DNA of 58,271 bases, from NCBI RefSeq assembly GCF_022427145.1, contig NZ_JAKSXN010000036.1, positions 1-58,271 on the forward strand, written 5' to 3'. The notes beneath the pieces were generated by a model. That model was given only the letters and a program-made list of their open reading frames with translations, did not search any database and was not told where the DNA came from. The position numbers and the translations under genes are program-made. Source of the stretch: Paenibacillus timonensis. GTDB lineage: Bacteria; Bacillota; Bacilli; Paenibacillales; Paenibacillaceae. Shown piece by piece: positions 22,542 through 31,447 of this stretch (the stretch's first letter is position 1; each line of letters begins with the position of its first letter).

Positions 22542-24595
22542 ATGAATAAAAAACTTTACGCCAAAGTCATGACCAGCGCCGCCCTGCTTAGCGCAATTGC
22601 GCTGCCTGCCCAAGCGGCCACCGACTTGACGGACATCAATGGTTCATATGCCAAAGATGCCATTCAAGAACTCGTCAACGCGGGCATCTTAAACGGAAAA
22701 GGAGATGGGAAATTCGATCCCACGGGGAAGATCGAGCGGAGGATTTCGCAATCATTCTAGCCAAAGCCTTGAACTTGGAGATGGATCAAGCCCCGGCATC
22801 TGCTACTTTCAGAGATGTGCCTGCTGATCATTATGCTTATAAATTTGTCGAAGCCGCGGTAGAGGCCGGATTGATTAACGGCTACGGAGACGGAGTGTTT
22901 GGAACCGGCCAAAACTTATCTCGGCAGGATATGGCGGTTATTTTTGTGCGGGCATTGGGCATCGATGCCACCGGCAAAGGAGCCGACCTGACCTTTTCCG
23001 ATGCAAGCAATATTTCCGATTATGCCAAGGATGCGGTGGCAGCCGCGGTGGAACTCAAACTGCTCTCCGGGGGGACGGACGGCAACTTTAACCCAACCGG
23101 GACCGCGGAAAGACAGGCCGTCGCCGCAGTAGCCAATTATTTTTTGAAAAAATATGAGGAAACGAAGAAACCAACCGAAAGCAGCAATACACCTTCCCCA
23201 GGAGAAACGCCGCCCGCGCCAGCCGAGCCGGACAAGCCTGCAGCCCAGCCTCCGGTTTCAACGCCGTCCAACCCAAGCCCAAGCTCCGGAGGCAGCAACA
23301 GCGGCGGTTCCAGCCAACCCGATCTGACGGTGCCGGCGATCGCTCTGGTTTCTGCATCTCCGGTTACGATCGGCCAGAGCTTGTCCGTTCAAAGCAGCGA
23401 AGCCGGGAACGTGTATCTCGTCCGAGCTGCCGACAGCCCGCTGACGAAGTCGGCGCTGGACGCATTGGTAACGGAAGGCGTCGCCCGGAAGGCCATCGCC
23501 ATCGCGAACACCGCCGTGGAGATCGCCACCTCAGGTCTGCCGGAAGGGAATTACAAGGCTTATGCGGTTGATGCGGCCGGAAATGTCTCAACGCCAACCA
23601 CGGCGGTCGTCTTGCAAAAAAGCCTGCAAGACTTGGTTGTAGATGCCCAAACGCTGGCGAACACCGCAGTTGAAGGAGAAGCGCCCGGAAATTATCCGGG
23701 AGTTGCCATTCTAGAGTTGAGACATGCCATTATGGCCGCACAAAGTATTTTGAACAATTCCGCCTCAACTCCCACTGACTTCAATAATGCAGCCGCCGCA
23801 CTCCGGGAAGCCATTTCCGTCTTCAAAAGCACCCAAGTGCAGCCAAGTGAACTTGAACTTCAGCTGACGGAAGGAGCCAAGCTCGTCCTAAATAGCGAAC
23901 TAGCCTCGGGTGCCGAAATCACGCTGACCGATTCCGGCTCGGGGGCTTACCAGTATGCGCAAAGAAGTATCCATGATTTTCTGAAAGTGACCCGAAATCA
24001 TGTCGTTCAGAGGCTGGAATATCACCCGGATACCTATATTTTCTCCGTTTTTGACCCAGAAACGGACGTCGAGGTAGCGACACTTAGGTTGGAAAGCGCA
24101 TCGCCACTGATTGAAATCGAACCGTCGTCAACGGGTGTGGTGATTCGACCGCTTGAAGCACTGGAGGAAAATGACGAGGTGGCTTTGACATTCAAACTAT
24201 TGGATCTTGATGTCTTTATCGCGAGTAAAGACTTGATGATCAAAGCGGATCAAACTCCGCCAACTGTAAGTGATGCAACGTATAACGCGGAAGGCAGCAT
24301 CACCCTAACGTTCAGCGAAGAACTCCCAAGCGGGGCGTTCCCATCCAGTCCATTGCTGATTTACTCTCCTTCCGGTTTTTTAACGGATGAAGATATGGTA
24401 GGCATTGACCCCGTAGGATATACCGTAAGCAAAATGAGCAGCTCGCAATTGCGCATCCAATTCAAGCCGGAAACGATGACGAGGTACGACTTCAAGAGCC
24501 CCGGAAAATTCCGCATTACGGCGCTGAACGGCACGGATTACGCTAACCTTCCGCTGAACCTAAACGTGGGAAAAGTGGAAATCAACATTCCCTAA
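22542..24595 (+). pseudogene. S-layer homology (SLH) domain surface protein, frameshifted in first SLH repeat
   Basis: The secreted protein starts MNKKLYAKVMTSAALLSAIA (signal peptide), followed by three SLH modules (DLTDINGSYAKDAIQELVNAG; TFRDVPADHYAYKFVEAAVE; TFSDASNISDYAKDAVAAAV), a Pro/Ser/Gly linker and ~400 residues of beta-rich repeats. SLH modules bind pyruvylated wall polysaccharide. The reading frame breaks at ~22738-22742: frame 1 ends at 22760, while the -1 frame continues the SLH consensus (EDFAIILAKALNLEMD). Adding one G to the GG at 22738-22739 restores IEREDFAIILAKAL. It is a true pseudogene, phase variant or sequencing indel; the downstream frame is intact to 24595, so decay is recent or artefactual. 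Confidence 0.85.
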
Positions 24596-24601
24596 CCCCC
24601 C

Positions 24602-24628
24602 AAGAACGGCCCCCGGCCGTTCTTTTTT
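24602..24628 (+). terminator. Terminator of the SLH gene
   Basis: AAGAACGGCC (24602-24611) pairs with GGCCGTTCTT (24615-24624), with a run of six T to 24628. Confidence 0.9.
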
Positions 24629-24722
24629 CTGCCCCGGAACTTCTCGCCAACGAATCCTCCCAAAATATGATATAACAATATTAATGTGTTTTTTGAAAAA
24701 TCATTCTTCAGGAAGTGAACCA

Positions 24723-25934
24723 GTGAGCATAGAGAAGAAACCGGGAAAACTCGTGCAACGGGTGGTGTTGTCCGTGGCGCGCGCGATCATCCGGAGCCGT
24801 TCCCGGATCAAAGTCGAGCGGAATGATACGGTGGGCCTCAAACCGCCTTATCTCATCTTGGCGAACCATGTCACCAACTGGGACCCGCTGTACATCAACT
24901 GCTACGTGGACGAGCCCATCAGCTTCGTTGCCGGAGCCTCCTTGTTCCGCAACCCGCTGCTCGCCAAGCTGCTGAATTATACCGGGGCGATCCCCAAAAC
25001 GAAATATAAAAACGACACGCGAACGATCCGCGGCATGCTGAAGGCCAAGCAGCACGGAAGGGTCATCGGCTTGTTCCCGGAAGGCAACCGGAACTGGGAC
25101 GGGACGACCGAACCGCTGATTTACTCCACGGCCAAGCTGGTGAAAATGCTGGATCTTCCGGTGGTCATCGCAACCATTTCCGGCGGCCACCTGTCGTTCC
25201 CTCGCTGGGCGGAGAGCCACCGAAGAGGTCCCCTACGCCTATCCTTCGTGAAAAAATGGGAGGCCGGTACGTTCGCGAACCACACGCCGGAAGCGATACA
25301 CGATCTGCTGACGGAGGCGTTGGCGCATGACGATTCAGAGTGGCAAGCCCGTACCGGAGCCTCTTACTACGGCAAAGCCCCGGCTCATTATCTGGAGCGC
25401 CTGCTGTTTATTTGCCCGCACTGCGAGATGCCGGGCCGCCTCCGCTCCGAACAAGACCTGTTCGGTTGCACGGCCTGCGGTTACACCGTTCGCTACACGC
25501 CGCAAGGCACATTCGCCCAATTCACCCATCCCCCGCGTTTTACCACTACGCGGGACTGGAACCGCTGGCAGCTGGAACGCCTGAACCAATCGGTACAAGA
25601 ACCCGAGCAGTTGATCACCTGGGAATCCGTCATGCGCGATCCCGTACATATGTATGTATCGGAAGGAGAGCAGCCCTTTCAATCGCGGGGAACGGGACAG
25701 CTGCGATGGGACGCCGATCAGGAGGCTTCCTTTACTTTTCAGGGGGAGACCGGACCGGCCTATTCCTTCCCGTTTGCCGAGCTGGAGGGCTTGAACGTGC
25801 AGCTTCACCACAAATTCGAATTTTATTGCGGGGACAAGCTGTATCGGTTCCTGTTTTACCAGCCGCGAACATCGGCCTACAAGTGGCTTAAATTTATCAC
25901 TGCGCTGGAACAGCGTACACCCCGGCACAACTAG
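24723..25934 (+). CDS. PlsC-type acyltransferase with C-terminal zinc ribbon
   Basis: The ~403-aa protein has an N-terminal glycerolipid acyltransferase domain with motif I NHVTNWDP (variant of NHxxxxD) and motif III FPEGNRNWDG; it should transfer acyl groups at the membrane, for example to lysophosphatidate. After ~residue 215 there is a CPHC...CTAC zinc ribbon and a ~130-residue beta-rich domain, an extension not present in the ~200-240-aa PlsC. The GTG at 24723 has AGGA 9 nt upstream; the ATG at 24684 has none. It runs into the gltS-like gene, whose Shine-Dalgarno overlaps this stop codon. Confidence 0.85.
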   Translation: MSIEKKPGKLVQRVVLSVARAIIRSRSRIKVERNDTVGLKPPYLILANHVTNWDPLYINCYVDEPISFVAGASLFRNPLLAKLLNYTGAIPKTKYKNDTRTIRGMLKAKQHGRVIGLFPEGNRNWDGTTEPLIYSTAKLVKMLDLPVVIATISGGHLSFPRWAESHRRGPLRLSFVKKWEAGTFANHTPEAIHDLLTEALAHDDSEWQARTGASYYGKAPAHYLERLLFICPHCEMPGRLRSEQDLFGCTACGYTVRYTPQGTFAQFTHPPRFTTTRDWNRWQLERLNQSVQEPEQLITWESVMRDPVHMYVSEGEQPFQSRGTGQLRWDADQEASFTFQGETGPAYSFPFAELEGLNVQLHHKFEFYCGDKLYRFLFYQPRTSAYKWLKFITALEQRTPRHN

Positions 25935-25946
25935 GAGGTACACCCT

Positions 25947-27314
25947 TTGGATAATTCATGGTCCTTCGTCATTGACTTTACGCTTCTCTCCCTGCTGATG
26001 GTCGTGTCGGCGATCCTCAAAGCGCGCATTCCGCTGCTGCGCAAAATCATCGTCCCGACCTCCATGGTCGCTGGCATCCTCGGTTTGCTCGTCGGTCCGG
26101 AGCTGCTCGGTTGGCTCCGATTCGATATCGACCGCCTGGGTCAACTCGTCTATCACCTGATGGCCGTCGGGTTCATCGCCCTCTCCCTCAAAGAACGGGA
26201 GGTATCGAACAGTCCGGCGGTAATGAAATCCGGGATGCTGATCGTTTCGACCTACCTGATTCAAGGGTTGGTGGGGTTCGGGCTGCTCCTGCTGCTGACG
26301 GAGTTCTTCTATCCCGGCATGTTCCCGGGTATCGGATTGCTGCTTCCCCTGGGTTACGGACAAGGTCCGGGACAAGCCTATTCGATCGGCAGCCGCTGGG
26401 AGGCATTGGGACTTGAAGGCGGCGGAAACCTCGGCCTGACGATCGCCGGGTTCGGCTTCATCTGGGCCGTGATTCCGGGGATCATCCTGATGAATTTCCT
26501 GATCCGCCATCCTAAATTTAAACAGGCGGCATCCGACTCCCGCAAGGAACGGACCGAGGTCACGGAAAAATCGGAAGAAGGCGAAATTCCGCTTAGCGAC
26601 GCGATCGACAAGCTGACCTACCAAATCGCCCTGATTGGCTTCATTTATCTCGTCACGTATTTGACGTTGCGCGGGCTGGAAGCGGTACTGACCCCGCTCG
26701 GGACCTATGGCGAAACGCTGGCTCAGTTGCTGATCGGCTTCCACTTCTTGATCGGCAGCCTGTATGCGATGTTGTTCCGGTGGATTCTTAACCGCTGGAA
26801 GCAAGCGGGCTTCCAATTGGAGCATTCCCCCAACAACTACCTGTTGCAGCGGATCTCGGGATTCTCCTTCGATTACATGATCGCCGCCTCGATCGCCGCG
26901 ATCTCGATTTACTCACTAAAGCAATATCTCACGCCGGTGCTTATCCTCACGACGGTCGGCGGGTTGGTTACCTTGTGGTTTATGGTTTGGTTGGTGCCGC
27001 GGGTGCTGCCGGAGGATAAACTGCCGAACATCCTCGGTTTCTACGGTATGCTGACCGGAACAATTTCCACCGGGCTGGCGCTCGTCAAAGCCGTCGATCC
27101 GAAATTCCAGTCGAATACGACGGATAATCTGGTCATGGGAAGCGCGACCGCGATCATGTTCGGGTTCCCGTTGCTGTTGATTTTGAACATCCCGATCGTC
27201 GGGTACCTGCAAAATCAACCGATGATGTACCTGTACACCTTCGCCGCTTTATTCGTGTATTTCATCATCCTGCTGGGCTTGCTGCTTTACCGATCCCGAA
27301 AAGCGACGGCATAA
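25947..27314 (+). CDS. GltS-type sodium/glutamate symporter family protein
   Basis: The 455-aa membrane protein has two inverted five-TM halves. It carries the Gly-rich re-entrant signature of the GltS family in PLGYGQGPGQAYSIGSRWEALG and a matching second-half motif in ILGFYGMLTGTISTGLALVKAVDP. Predicted function: Na+-coupled uptake of glutamate or a related anion. The TTG at 25947 has AGGAGG 8 nt upstream. It is co-transcribed with the acyltransferase gene and ends at a terminator. It could feed the glutamate catabolic genes 5 kb upstream, though this is inference. Confidence 0.88.
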   Translation: MDNSWSFVIDFTLLSLLMVVSAILKARIPLLRKIIVPTSMVAGILGLLVGPELLGWLRFDIDRLGQLVYHLMAVGFIALSLKEREVSNSPAVMKSGMLIVSTYLIQGLVGFGLLLLLTEFFYPGMFPGIGLLLPLGYGQGPGQAYSIGSRWEALGLEGGGNLGLTIAGFGFIWAVIPGIILMNFLIRHPKFKQAASDSRKERTEVTEKSEEGEIPLSDAIDKLTYQIALIGFIYLVTYLTLRGLEAVLTPLGTYGETLAQLLIGFHFLIGSLYAMLFRWILNRWKQAGFQLEHSPNNYLLQRISGFSFDYMIAASIAAISIYSLKQYLTPVLILTTVGGLVTLWFMVWLVPRVLPEDKLPNILGFYGMLTGTISTGLALVKAVDPKFQSNTTDNLVMGSATAIMFGFPLLLILNIPIVGYLQNQPMMYLYTFAALFVYFIILLGLLLYRSRKATA

Positions 27315-27332
27315 GCCTGGCTCCCAAATCGA

Positions 27333-27367
27333 AAATCCCCACCTCTTTACCAAGAGAGTGGGGATTT
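27333..27367. terminator. Bidirectional terminator
   Basis: AAATCCCCAC (27333-27342) pairs with GTGGGGATTT (27358-27367), between convergent genes. It serves the gltS-like gene on plus and the HAAS protein gene on minus. Confidence 0.85.
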
Positions 27368-27380
27368 CTGCTTGACGGCA

Positions 27381-28412
27381 TTATTTCGCCGGTTTGGAAA
27401 TGTTGGCTTTGCGGAACCCCTGGTAGCTATCGAGGGCTGCGGCTAACATGTAAGCGAACAACGCCAACCACATGATCCATCCGGAGCTGAAGCCGGTCTC
27501 TCTCAATGTTGTCGACCCGAAGATGTCCTCCATTTTCGCAACGAAACCTGGGGAAAGCAGCTCCGCATTGCCGATCATGGCGCCGAATACCACCAGCGAA
27601 AGGACGTGGTTGGCCACGTTCAGGAACGCAATGGGCATCGTCCATTGGGAAACGACCCATTTATAGATCGCCAGAGCAACATCCAGTACGAGAATCACCA
27701 CGATAAACGGCCAATAGGAAATCAGCACCTCCTGATTAAAGACCGGAGTCGTCATACCCAAACCGATTCGGCCGTTCTCATACACGCCAATCAATCGATC
27801 CGCATTAAAATAAACGCACCCCCAAATCGCCGTCCACATCAAACCGATAAAAATCTCGCTTTTCTTGATGAGCTTCTCCTTGGGAACGTAGCGGGCATCC
27901 TTCAAATCATCCGGCGTCCAGGCCTTGAATTTGCCGTTCAGCGGCAGTTCCTTGCCGGTTCCCGTCCGTTCCAGAATGGCAAAAACCAAGGTAATCCAAA
28001 ATGCGACCTGAAGGCCTGTGCCAAGCACCGCCTCGATGGCTTTGCTGAGTAGGTTCGTCGCGGCATGGACCGGTGCCTCTTCGCCGGAATACGTAATGAT
28101 CTGGTTGGCGATCAACGACAGCAGCGCAATGACAACCGCGATCGGAACAACCATTTTCATGACTTGAATATAGGCGTCATAGAGGCGAGGCCCGATCAGA
28201 TAGGACGGCTGGTCCCGATACTGCGCGGCCAGCATGGCCGGGTCGCCTAATTTGGCTAACGCTTCCTTCACTTCGGCTTCGCCGTAATCCTCCGGCAGCA
28301 TATCCTCGATCGTGGAGCGCAGCTCCAGCGCGATGTCCTCCCGGTTTCGTTCCGGTAACCGGCGAGTGACCTCGTATACATAAAGCTCAATCAGATCCGA
28401 CGGAATCATCAT
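27381..28412 (-). CDS. HAAS-domain membrane protein paired with PadR regulator
   Basis: The 343-aa protein has residues ~5-65 matching the HAAS-type helical domain (LYVYEVTRRLPERNREDIALELRS...VKEALAKLGDPAMLAAQYRD), followed by about six membrane segments and connecting loops. HAAS proteins are typically encoded next to PadR regulators and are thought to sense membrane or envelope state; the exact role is unknown. The start (ATG at 28412 behind GGGGGAGAAGG) overlaps the PadR gene by 26 nt, so the pair is coupled. Confidence 0.8.
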   Translation of the reverse strand: MMIPSDLIELYVYEVTRRLPERNREDIALELRSTIEDMLPEDYGEAEVKEALAKLGDPAMLAAQYRDQPSYLIGPRLYDAYIQVMKMVVPIAVVIALLSLIANQIITYSGEEAPVHAATNLLSKAIEAVLGTGLQVAFWITLVFAILERTGTGKELPLNGKFKAWTPDDLKDARYVPKEKLIKKSEIFIGLMWTAIWGCVYFNADRLIGVYENGRIGLGMTTPVFNQEVLISYWPFIVVILVLDVALAIYKWVVSQWTMPIAFLNVANHVLSLVVFGAMIGNAELLSPGFVAKMEDIFGSTTLRETGFSSGWIMWLALFAYMLAAALDSYQGFRKANISKPAK

Positions 28413-28743
28413 CCTTCTCCCCCTTTAACAAGGTGTATAGCTCCTGGGAGGTCTTCTCCCACTCCAGCTTCAACTGCTCGAAAATCTCCAAACCAAAAGC
28501 GCTCAGCACGTAATAGCGGCGCGGCCGGCTCTCCGATGTGTCCCAACTGCTCGTCACGAGTTCCTGCTTCTCCAGGCGGCGGAGCAGCGGGTATAACGTG
28601 CTTTGGTCAATCGCGATCCCCGACTGCTCCAGCCGTTGAACCAGCGAATACCCGTATTGCGGCGTCCGCAACTGGCTTAGCACCGCCAAGGTCAACGTTC
28701 CGCGGCGGAGCTCCGTGATCAATGAATTCAGTAAGGCGTTCAT
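28387..28743 (-). CDS. PadR family transcriptional regulator
   Basis: The 118-aa protein has a PadR winged helix (LRRGTLTLAVLSQLRTPQYGYSLVQRLEQSG; STLYPLLRRLEKQELV) and a short C-terminal dimerisation helix. The ATG at 28743 has GAGGTGG upstream; the longer reading to 28794 does not. It represses its own operon in known cases, and repeated ATACTGT/TCATAC motifs are visible in its promoter region. Confidence 0.92.
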   Translation of the reverse strand: MNALLNSLITELRRGTLTLAVLSQLRTPQYGYSLVQRLEQSGIAIDQSTLYPLLRRLEKQELVTSSWDTSESRPRRYYVLSAFGLEIFEQLKLEWEKTSQELYTLLKGEKDDDSVGSD

Positions 28744-28762
28744 CTTTCCACCTCGTTGTCTA

Positions 28763-28819
28763 ATACTGTTTTTCGTATACTGTGTGTCATACAATATATC
28801 TTATACTGTGCATCATACA
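28763..28819 (-). promoter_or_regulatory. Putative PadR operator array
   Basis: Two near-identical 18-mers (28776-28793, TATACTGTGTGTCATACA; 28802-28819, TATACTGTGCATCATACA) lie 26 bp apart, each an imperfect inverted repeat. A third ATACTGT lies at 28763-28769. All are just upstream of the padR start, which fits autoregulation. Confidence 0.65.
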
Positions 28820-28862
28820 CTAATGTTTGTCATCAAGCAATAGGCATCAGCTAATATAAAAT

Positions 28863-28891
28863 AAAAAATCCTGCCTCATAACGAGGCAGGA
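28863..28891 (-). terminator. Terminator of the ABC/HlyD operon
   Basis: On the minus strand, TCCTGCCTC pairs with GAGGCAGGA around a 5-nt loop, followed by TTTTTT. It lies 40 bp after the binding-lipoprotein gene. Confidence 0.9.
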
Positions 28892-28930
28892 CCTTCCAGA
28901 GTTCAGGTTTAACGGTCAACTAGCTTTACT

Positions 28931-30250
28931 CTATTCATTCAAAAAAGTCGTTGCCCGGTTTTGCATCAGCTTCGCGGCTTCCTCTGCGGATTTCTGCCCG
29001 CTGAAGAAAGCGAGCGATTCCTCGCCGACAATGGAGATCACCTTGGCGTCAAGCGGCGAATAATGGTCCACCGCATCCAACATCTGTCGGAAACGGTTGA
29101 ATTCCTCGTCCTCCGCCTTGACCGGGGTTCCATCGGGCAGTTTATAGCTGCCGTCCGCGATCTGCTGCCGCATCTCGTCCAGCCTTTGATCGTTGACCGA
29201 GGAAAGCAGCGAGAAACCGCTGCGCTCCGGCATTTGCTGCACCTCCTCCGACAGGAGGAAGCGGATCAGCTTCCAAGCGTCGTCCGGAACCGCCGACTTC
29301 GCCCGGATTCCGAACAGGGTGGCAGGAATGATTCGCATCGTGCCGGATTGATCCGGGTTATGCGGCTTCTGCATGAAAATCGGATGTTCGAAATACTGGT
29401 GAGGCACGTTAATGACGTCCGCCGGATCACGCAGCACGGCGGAATAAAACAGCTGCTTCCCCGGCCCCGCCGATTCCTCAGTCATCACGCCGTCGTCGTA
29501 CATCTGCTTCACCTGATGCAACAGCGCTACGAACTCCGGGGAATCGAACTTGGCTTGCTTCGCGTTCGGATCGACGTAGGTCTTATAGTTATCCACCGTT
29601 ATTTCCTGCATCAGCATGTCCGGCGGGTATTCCGCCATTGCAAAGGTCTTATCTTTCCCTTGCGTCAACGTCTTCGCCATTTCGGCAAAATCCTGCCAGG
29701 TCCAGGTTTTCTCCCGGATGTCCGCCCCTTTCAACGCTTCGCCGTTGCCGATGAACGCCCTCAGGGAATAGCCGCCCGGTATCGCATATAAACCTCCGTT
29801 TTCCCTCGTGGCGTCCAGGATATTTTGTTGGAGTTCCGCCTTCTTGATGGACGAATCTCCTTGTAGCAGCTCATCCATGTTCTGAAGCAATCCTTTCGCA
29901 ACGTAGTCGCTGATCGGCAGGCTGCTCATTTCGATGACGTCCGGCCCCTGCCCCGAGAGCAGCGCGGTGTTGACCGATTTGCGGTATTCCTCGATTTCGC
30001 CGGCCTTCCATTCCTCACCGGCTTGCTTGTACGCCTGAAGGGTCAGATCGATGTCCGGGTATTCGGCCTCGAACTTCCGTTCCAGCGCCGCGTAGAACGG
30101 GGTTGCCTCCTCAACCGATAAGGTGAGAACGGTTTTGCCCTCGTCCCCGGCCGGTTTCTTCCCGGCATTTTCCGTCCCTCTGCTACATGCAACCAAAGCG
30201 ATTGAAACCGCCAAGGCCACGATCACCGTCTTCCCCATCCGTTTCTTCAT
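28931..30250 (-). CDS. ABC transporter extracellular solute-binding lipoprotein (family 1)
   Basis: The 439-aa protein has signal peptide and lipobox LVAC (Cys22), then a two-domain family-1 binding fold of the sugar/oligosaccharide type (LERKFEAEYPDIDLTLQAY; ALLSGQGPDVIEMSSLPISDYVAKGLLQNMDELL; DDAWKLIRFLLSEEVQQM). It should deliver a carbohydrate or similar solute to the two permeases 1.2-3 kb upstream. AGGAGGG precedes the ATG. It is the distal gene of the operon, separated from the permeases by the HlyD-like gene, an unusual order. Confidence 0.92.
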   Translation of the reverse strand: MKKRMGKTVIVALAVSIALVACSRGTENAGKKPAGDEGKTVLTLSVEEATPFYAALERKFEAEYPDIDLTLQAYKQAGEEWKAGEIEEYRKSVNTALLSGQGPDVIEMSSLPISDYVAKGLLQNMDELLQGDSSIKKAELQQNILDATRENGGLYAIPGGYSLRAFIGNGEALKGADIREKTWTWQDFAEMAKTLTQGKDKTFAMAEYPPDMLMQEITVDNYKTYVDPNAKQAKFDSPEFVALLHQVKQMYDDGVMTEESAGPGKQLFYSAVLRDPADVINVPHQYFEHPIFMQKPHNPDQSGTMRIIPATLFGIRAKSAVPDDAWKLIRFLLSEEVQQMPERSGFSLLSSVNDQRLDEMRQQIADGSYKLPDGTPVKAEDEEFNRFRQMLDAVDHYSPLDAKVISIVGEESLAFFSGQKSAEEAAKLMQNRATTFLNE

Positions 30251-30289
30251 GGGTATTCCCTCCTATGTTTCAGCTCTCTCGCCTATCTT

Positions 30290-31429
30290 CTATTGCAAAC
30301 GTACCCGGTTGCCGTCCTGCAAAGGTTCGCTGCTCTCCAGAATGATTCGCTCTCCTTCATAGAGAAGGTCCGCCGGAATCATCGTTTCTTCTTCATTTGC
30401 TCCCATTATCTCGATCGGCACCTTCCGGGCTACGAATACGTTACCCAACGCCCCGCGCTGCTCCTCCACTTTGAAAATAAAACGCGTATCGCCATCGCGG
30501 CGAATCGCTTCGTTCGGAACAACCCAGCCCTGCTCGGACGAGGTCTGCTCCAGCCGGACCGAAACCTGCTCACCCCCTTTCAGGTCGGGAGCAGCTACTT
30601 GGATGCGCAGTCGTCTTTGCGGCACCGCGGCCGGTCCGGTACCGTCTTCCGCCGAATCGGCAAGCCGCGAGTCCGCATTGGCGATTTCCTCGACCGTCCC
30701 CTCCAGCCGGTGCGCCGGACGTTCGGCGGTGGCGGCAACCTCGACCCCCACCGCTTGGCCGGTTGCGATCCCGAGGCGGTCGATCACCCCGGCATCTCCG
30801 GTGATGTCTACACGGTAGCCCGCGCTGCCGCTTGAAACCACCACGTCCGGGAGGGAGGCGGAAGCCAATCCTGCCACCGCGTTCACCTCCGCGACCACTC
30901 CATCAAACGGGGCCACAAGCTCCCGCTGGCGGCTTAGTTGCTCCCGAAGCCCCTCGATTTTCCGCTCCTGCACCTGGAGGTCGAGCTTGCGCGTTTCCAG
31001 CTCGCGCTTGGCCTCACGGAGTCCGGTTTCGTCGCCGCCTACCGTGGCCTCAATGAACTGATCCTGTATCGTTTCCAGCGCGATTCGTTGTTTCTTGAAC
31101 TGCGCAAGCTCGTCCTCCAATTCCCGCTCGGCGGCGGCGCTATCGTATAACACAAGCTTCTGGCCCTCCTTAACCGCGGTGCCCTCCTTCACGAGCACCT
31201 TTCGGACCTTCCAACCTGCCGGGTTCGCCGGCTTCAAAATCCCGCTTCCCGTTAGCCGATAGGTGAGTCCGCTGGCCGCCGCCGGGTTCGTTCGGACCTT
31301 CGGCAAGGTCATGGATTGCAGCGTGTTGCTGAAAAACGTGAAAAACAGCAAGCCTCCCATCAATGCCATAAAGGCGGTAAAAATCATTTTTTTGCGTTTG
31401 CGATCCGTTTGATCTTTCTCGAATTCCAT
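30290..31429 (-). CDS. HlyD/RND-type membrane fusion (adaptor) protein
   Basis: The 379-aa protein has one N-terminal TM (residues ~15-35) and a lipoyl-like half motif (GILKPANPAGWKVRKVLVKEGTAVKEGQKLVLYD). A coiled coil follows (~95-165), then the second lipoyl half (ELVAPFDGVVAEVN) and a beta-barrel. Such adaptors normally pair with MacB/LolE-type ABC or RND exporters; here it sits between two importer-type permease genes and their binding protein. The spacing of GGAG to the ATG is long (~12 nt), so initiation may depend on coupling. A role in envelope sensing or in positioning the importer is possible. Confidence 0.88.
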   Translation of the reverse strand: MEFEKDQTDRKRKKMIFTAFMALMGGLLFFTFFSNTLQSMTLPKVRTNPAAASGLTYRLTGSGILKPANPAGWKVRKVLVKEGTAVKEGQKLVLYDSAAAERELEDELAQFKKQRIALETIQDQFIEATVGGDETGLREAKRELETRKLDLQVQERKIEGLREQLSRQRELVAPFDGVVAEVNAVAGLASASLPDVVVSSGSAGYRVDITGDAGVIDRLGIATGQAVGVEVAATAERPAHRLEGTVEEIANADSRLADSAEDGTGPAAVPQRRLRIQVAAPDLKGGEQVSVRLEQTSSEQGWVVPNEAIRRDGDTRFIFKVEEQRGALGNVFVARKVPIEIMGANEEETMIPADLLYEGERIILESSEPLQDGNRVRLQ

Positions 31430-31447
31430 GACGCATCTTTCTCCTTC

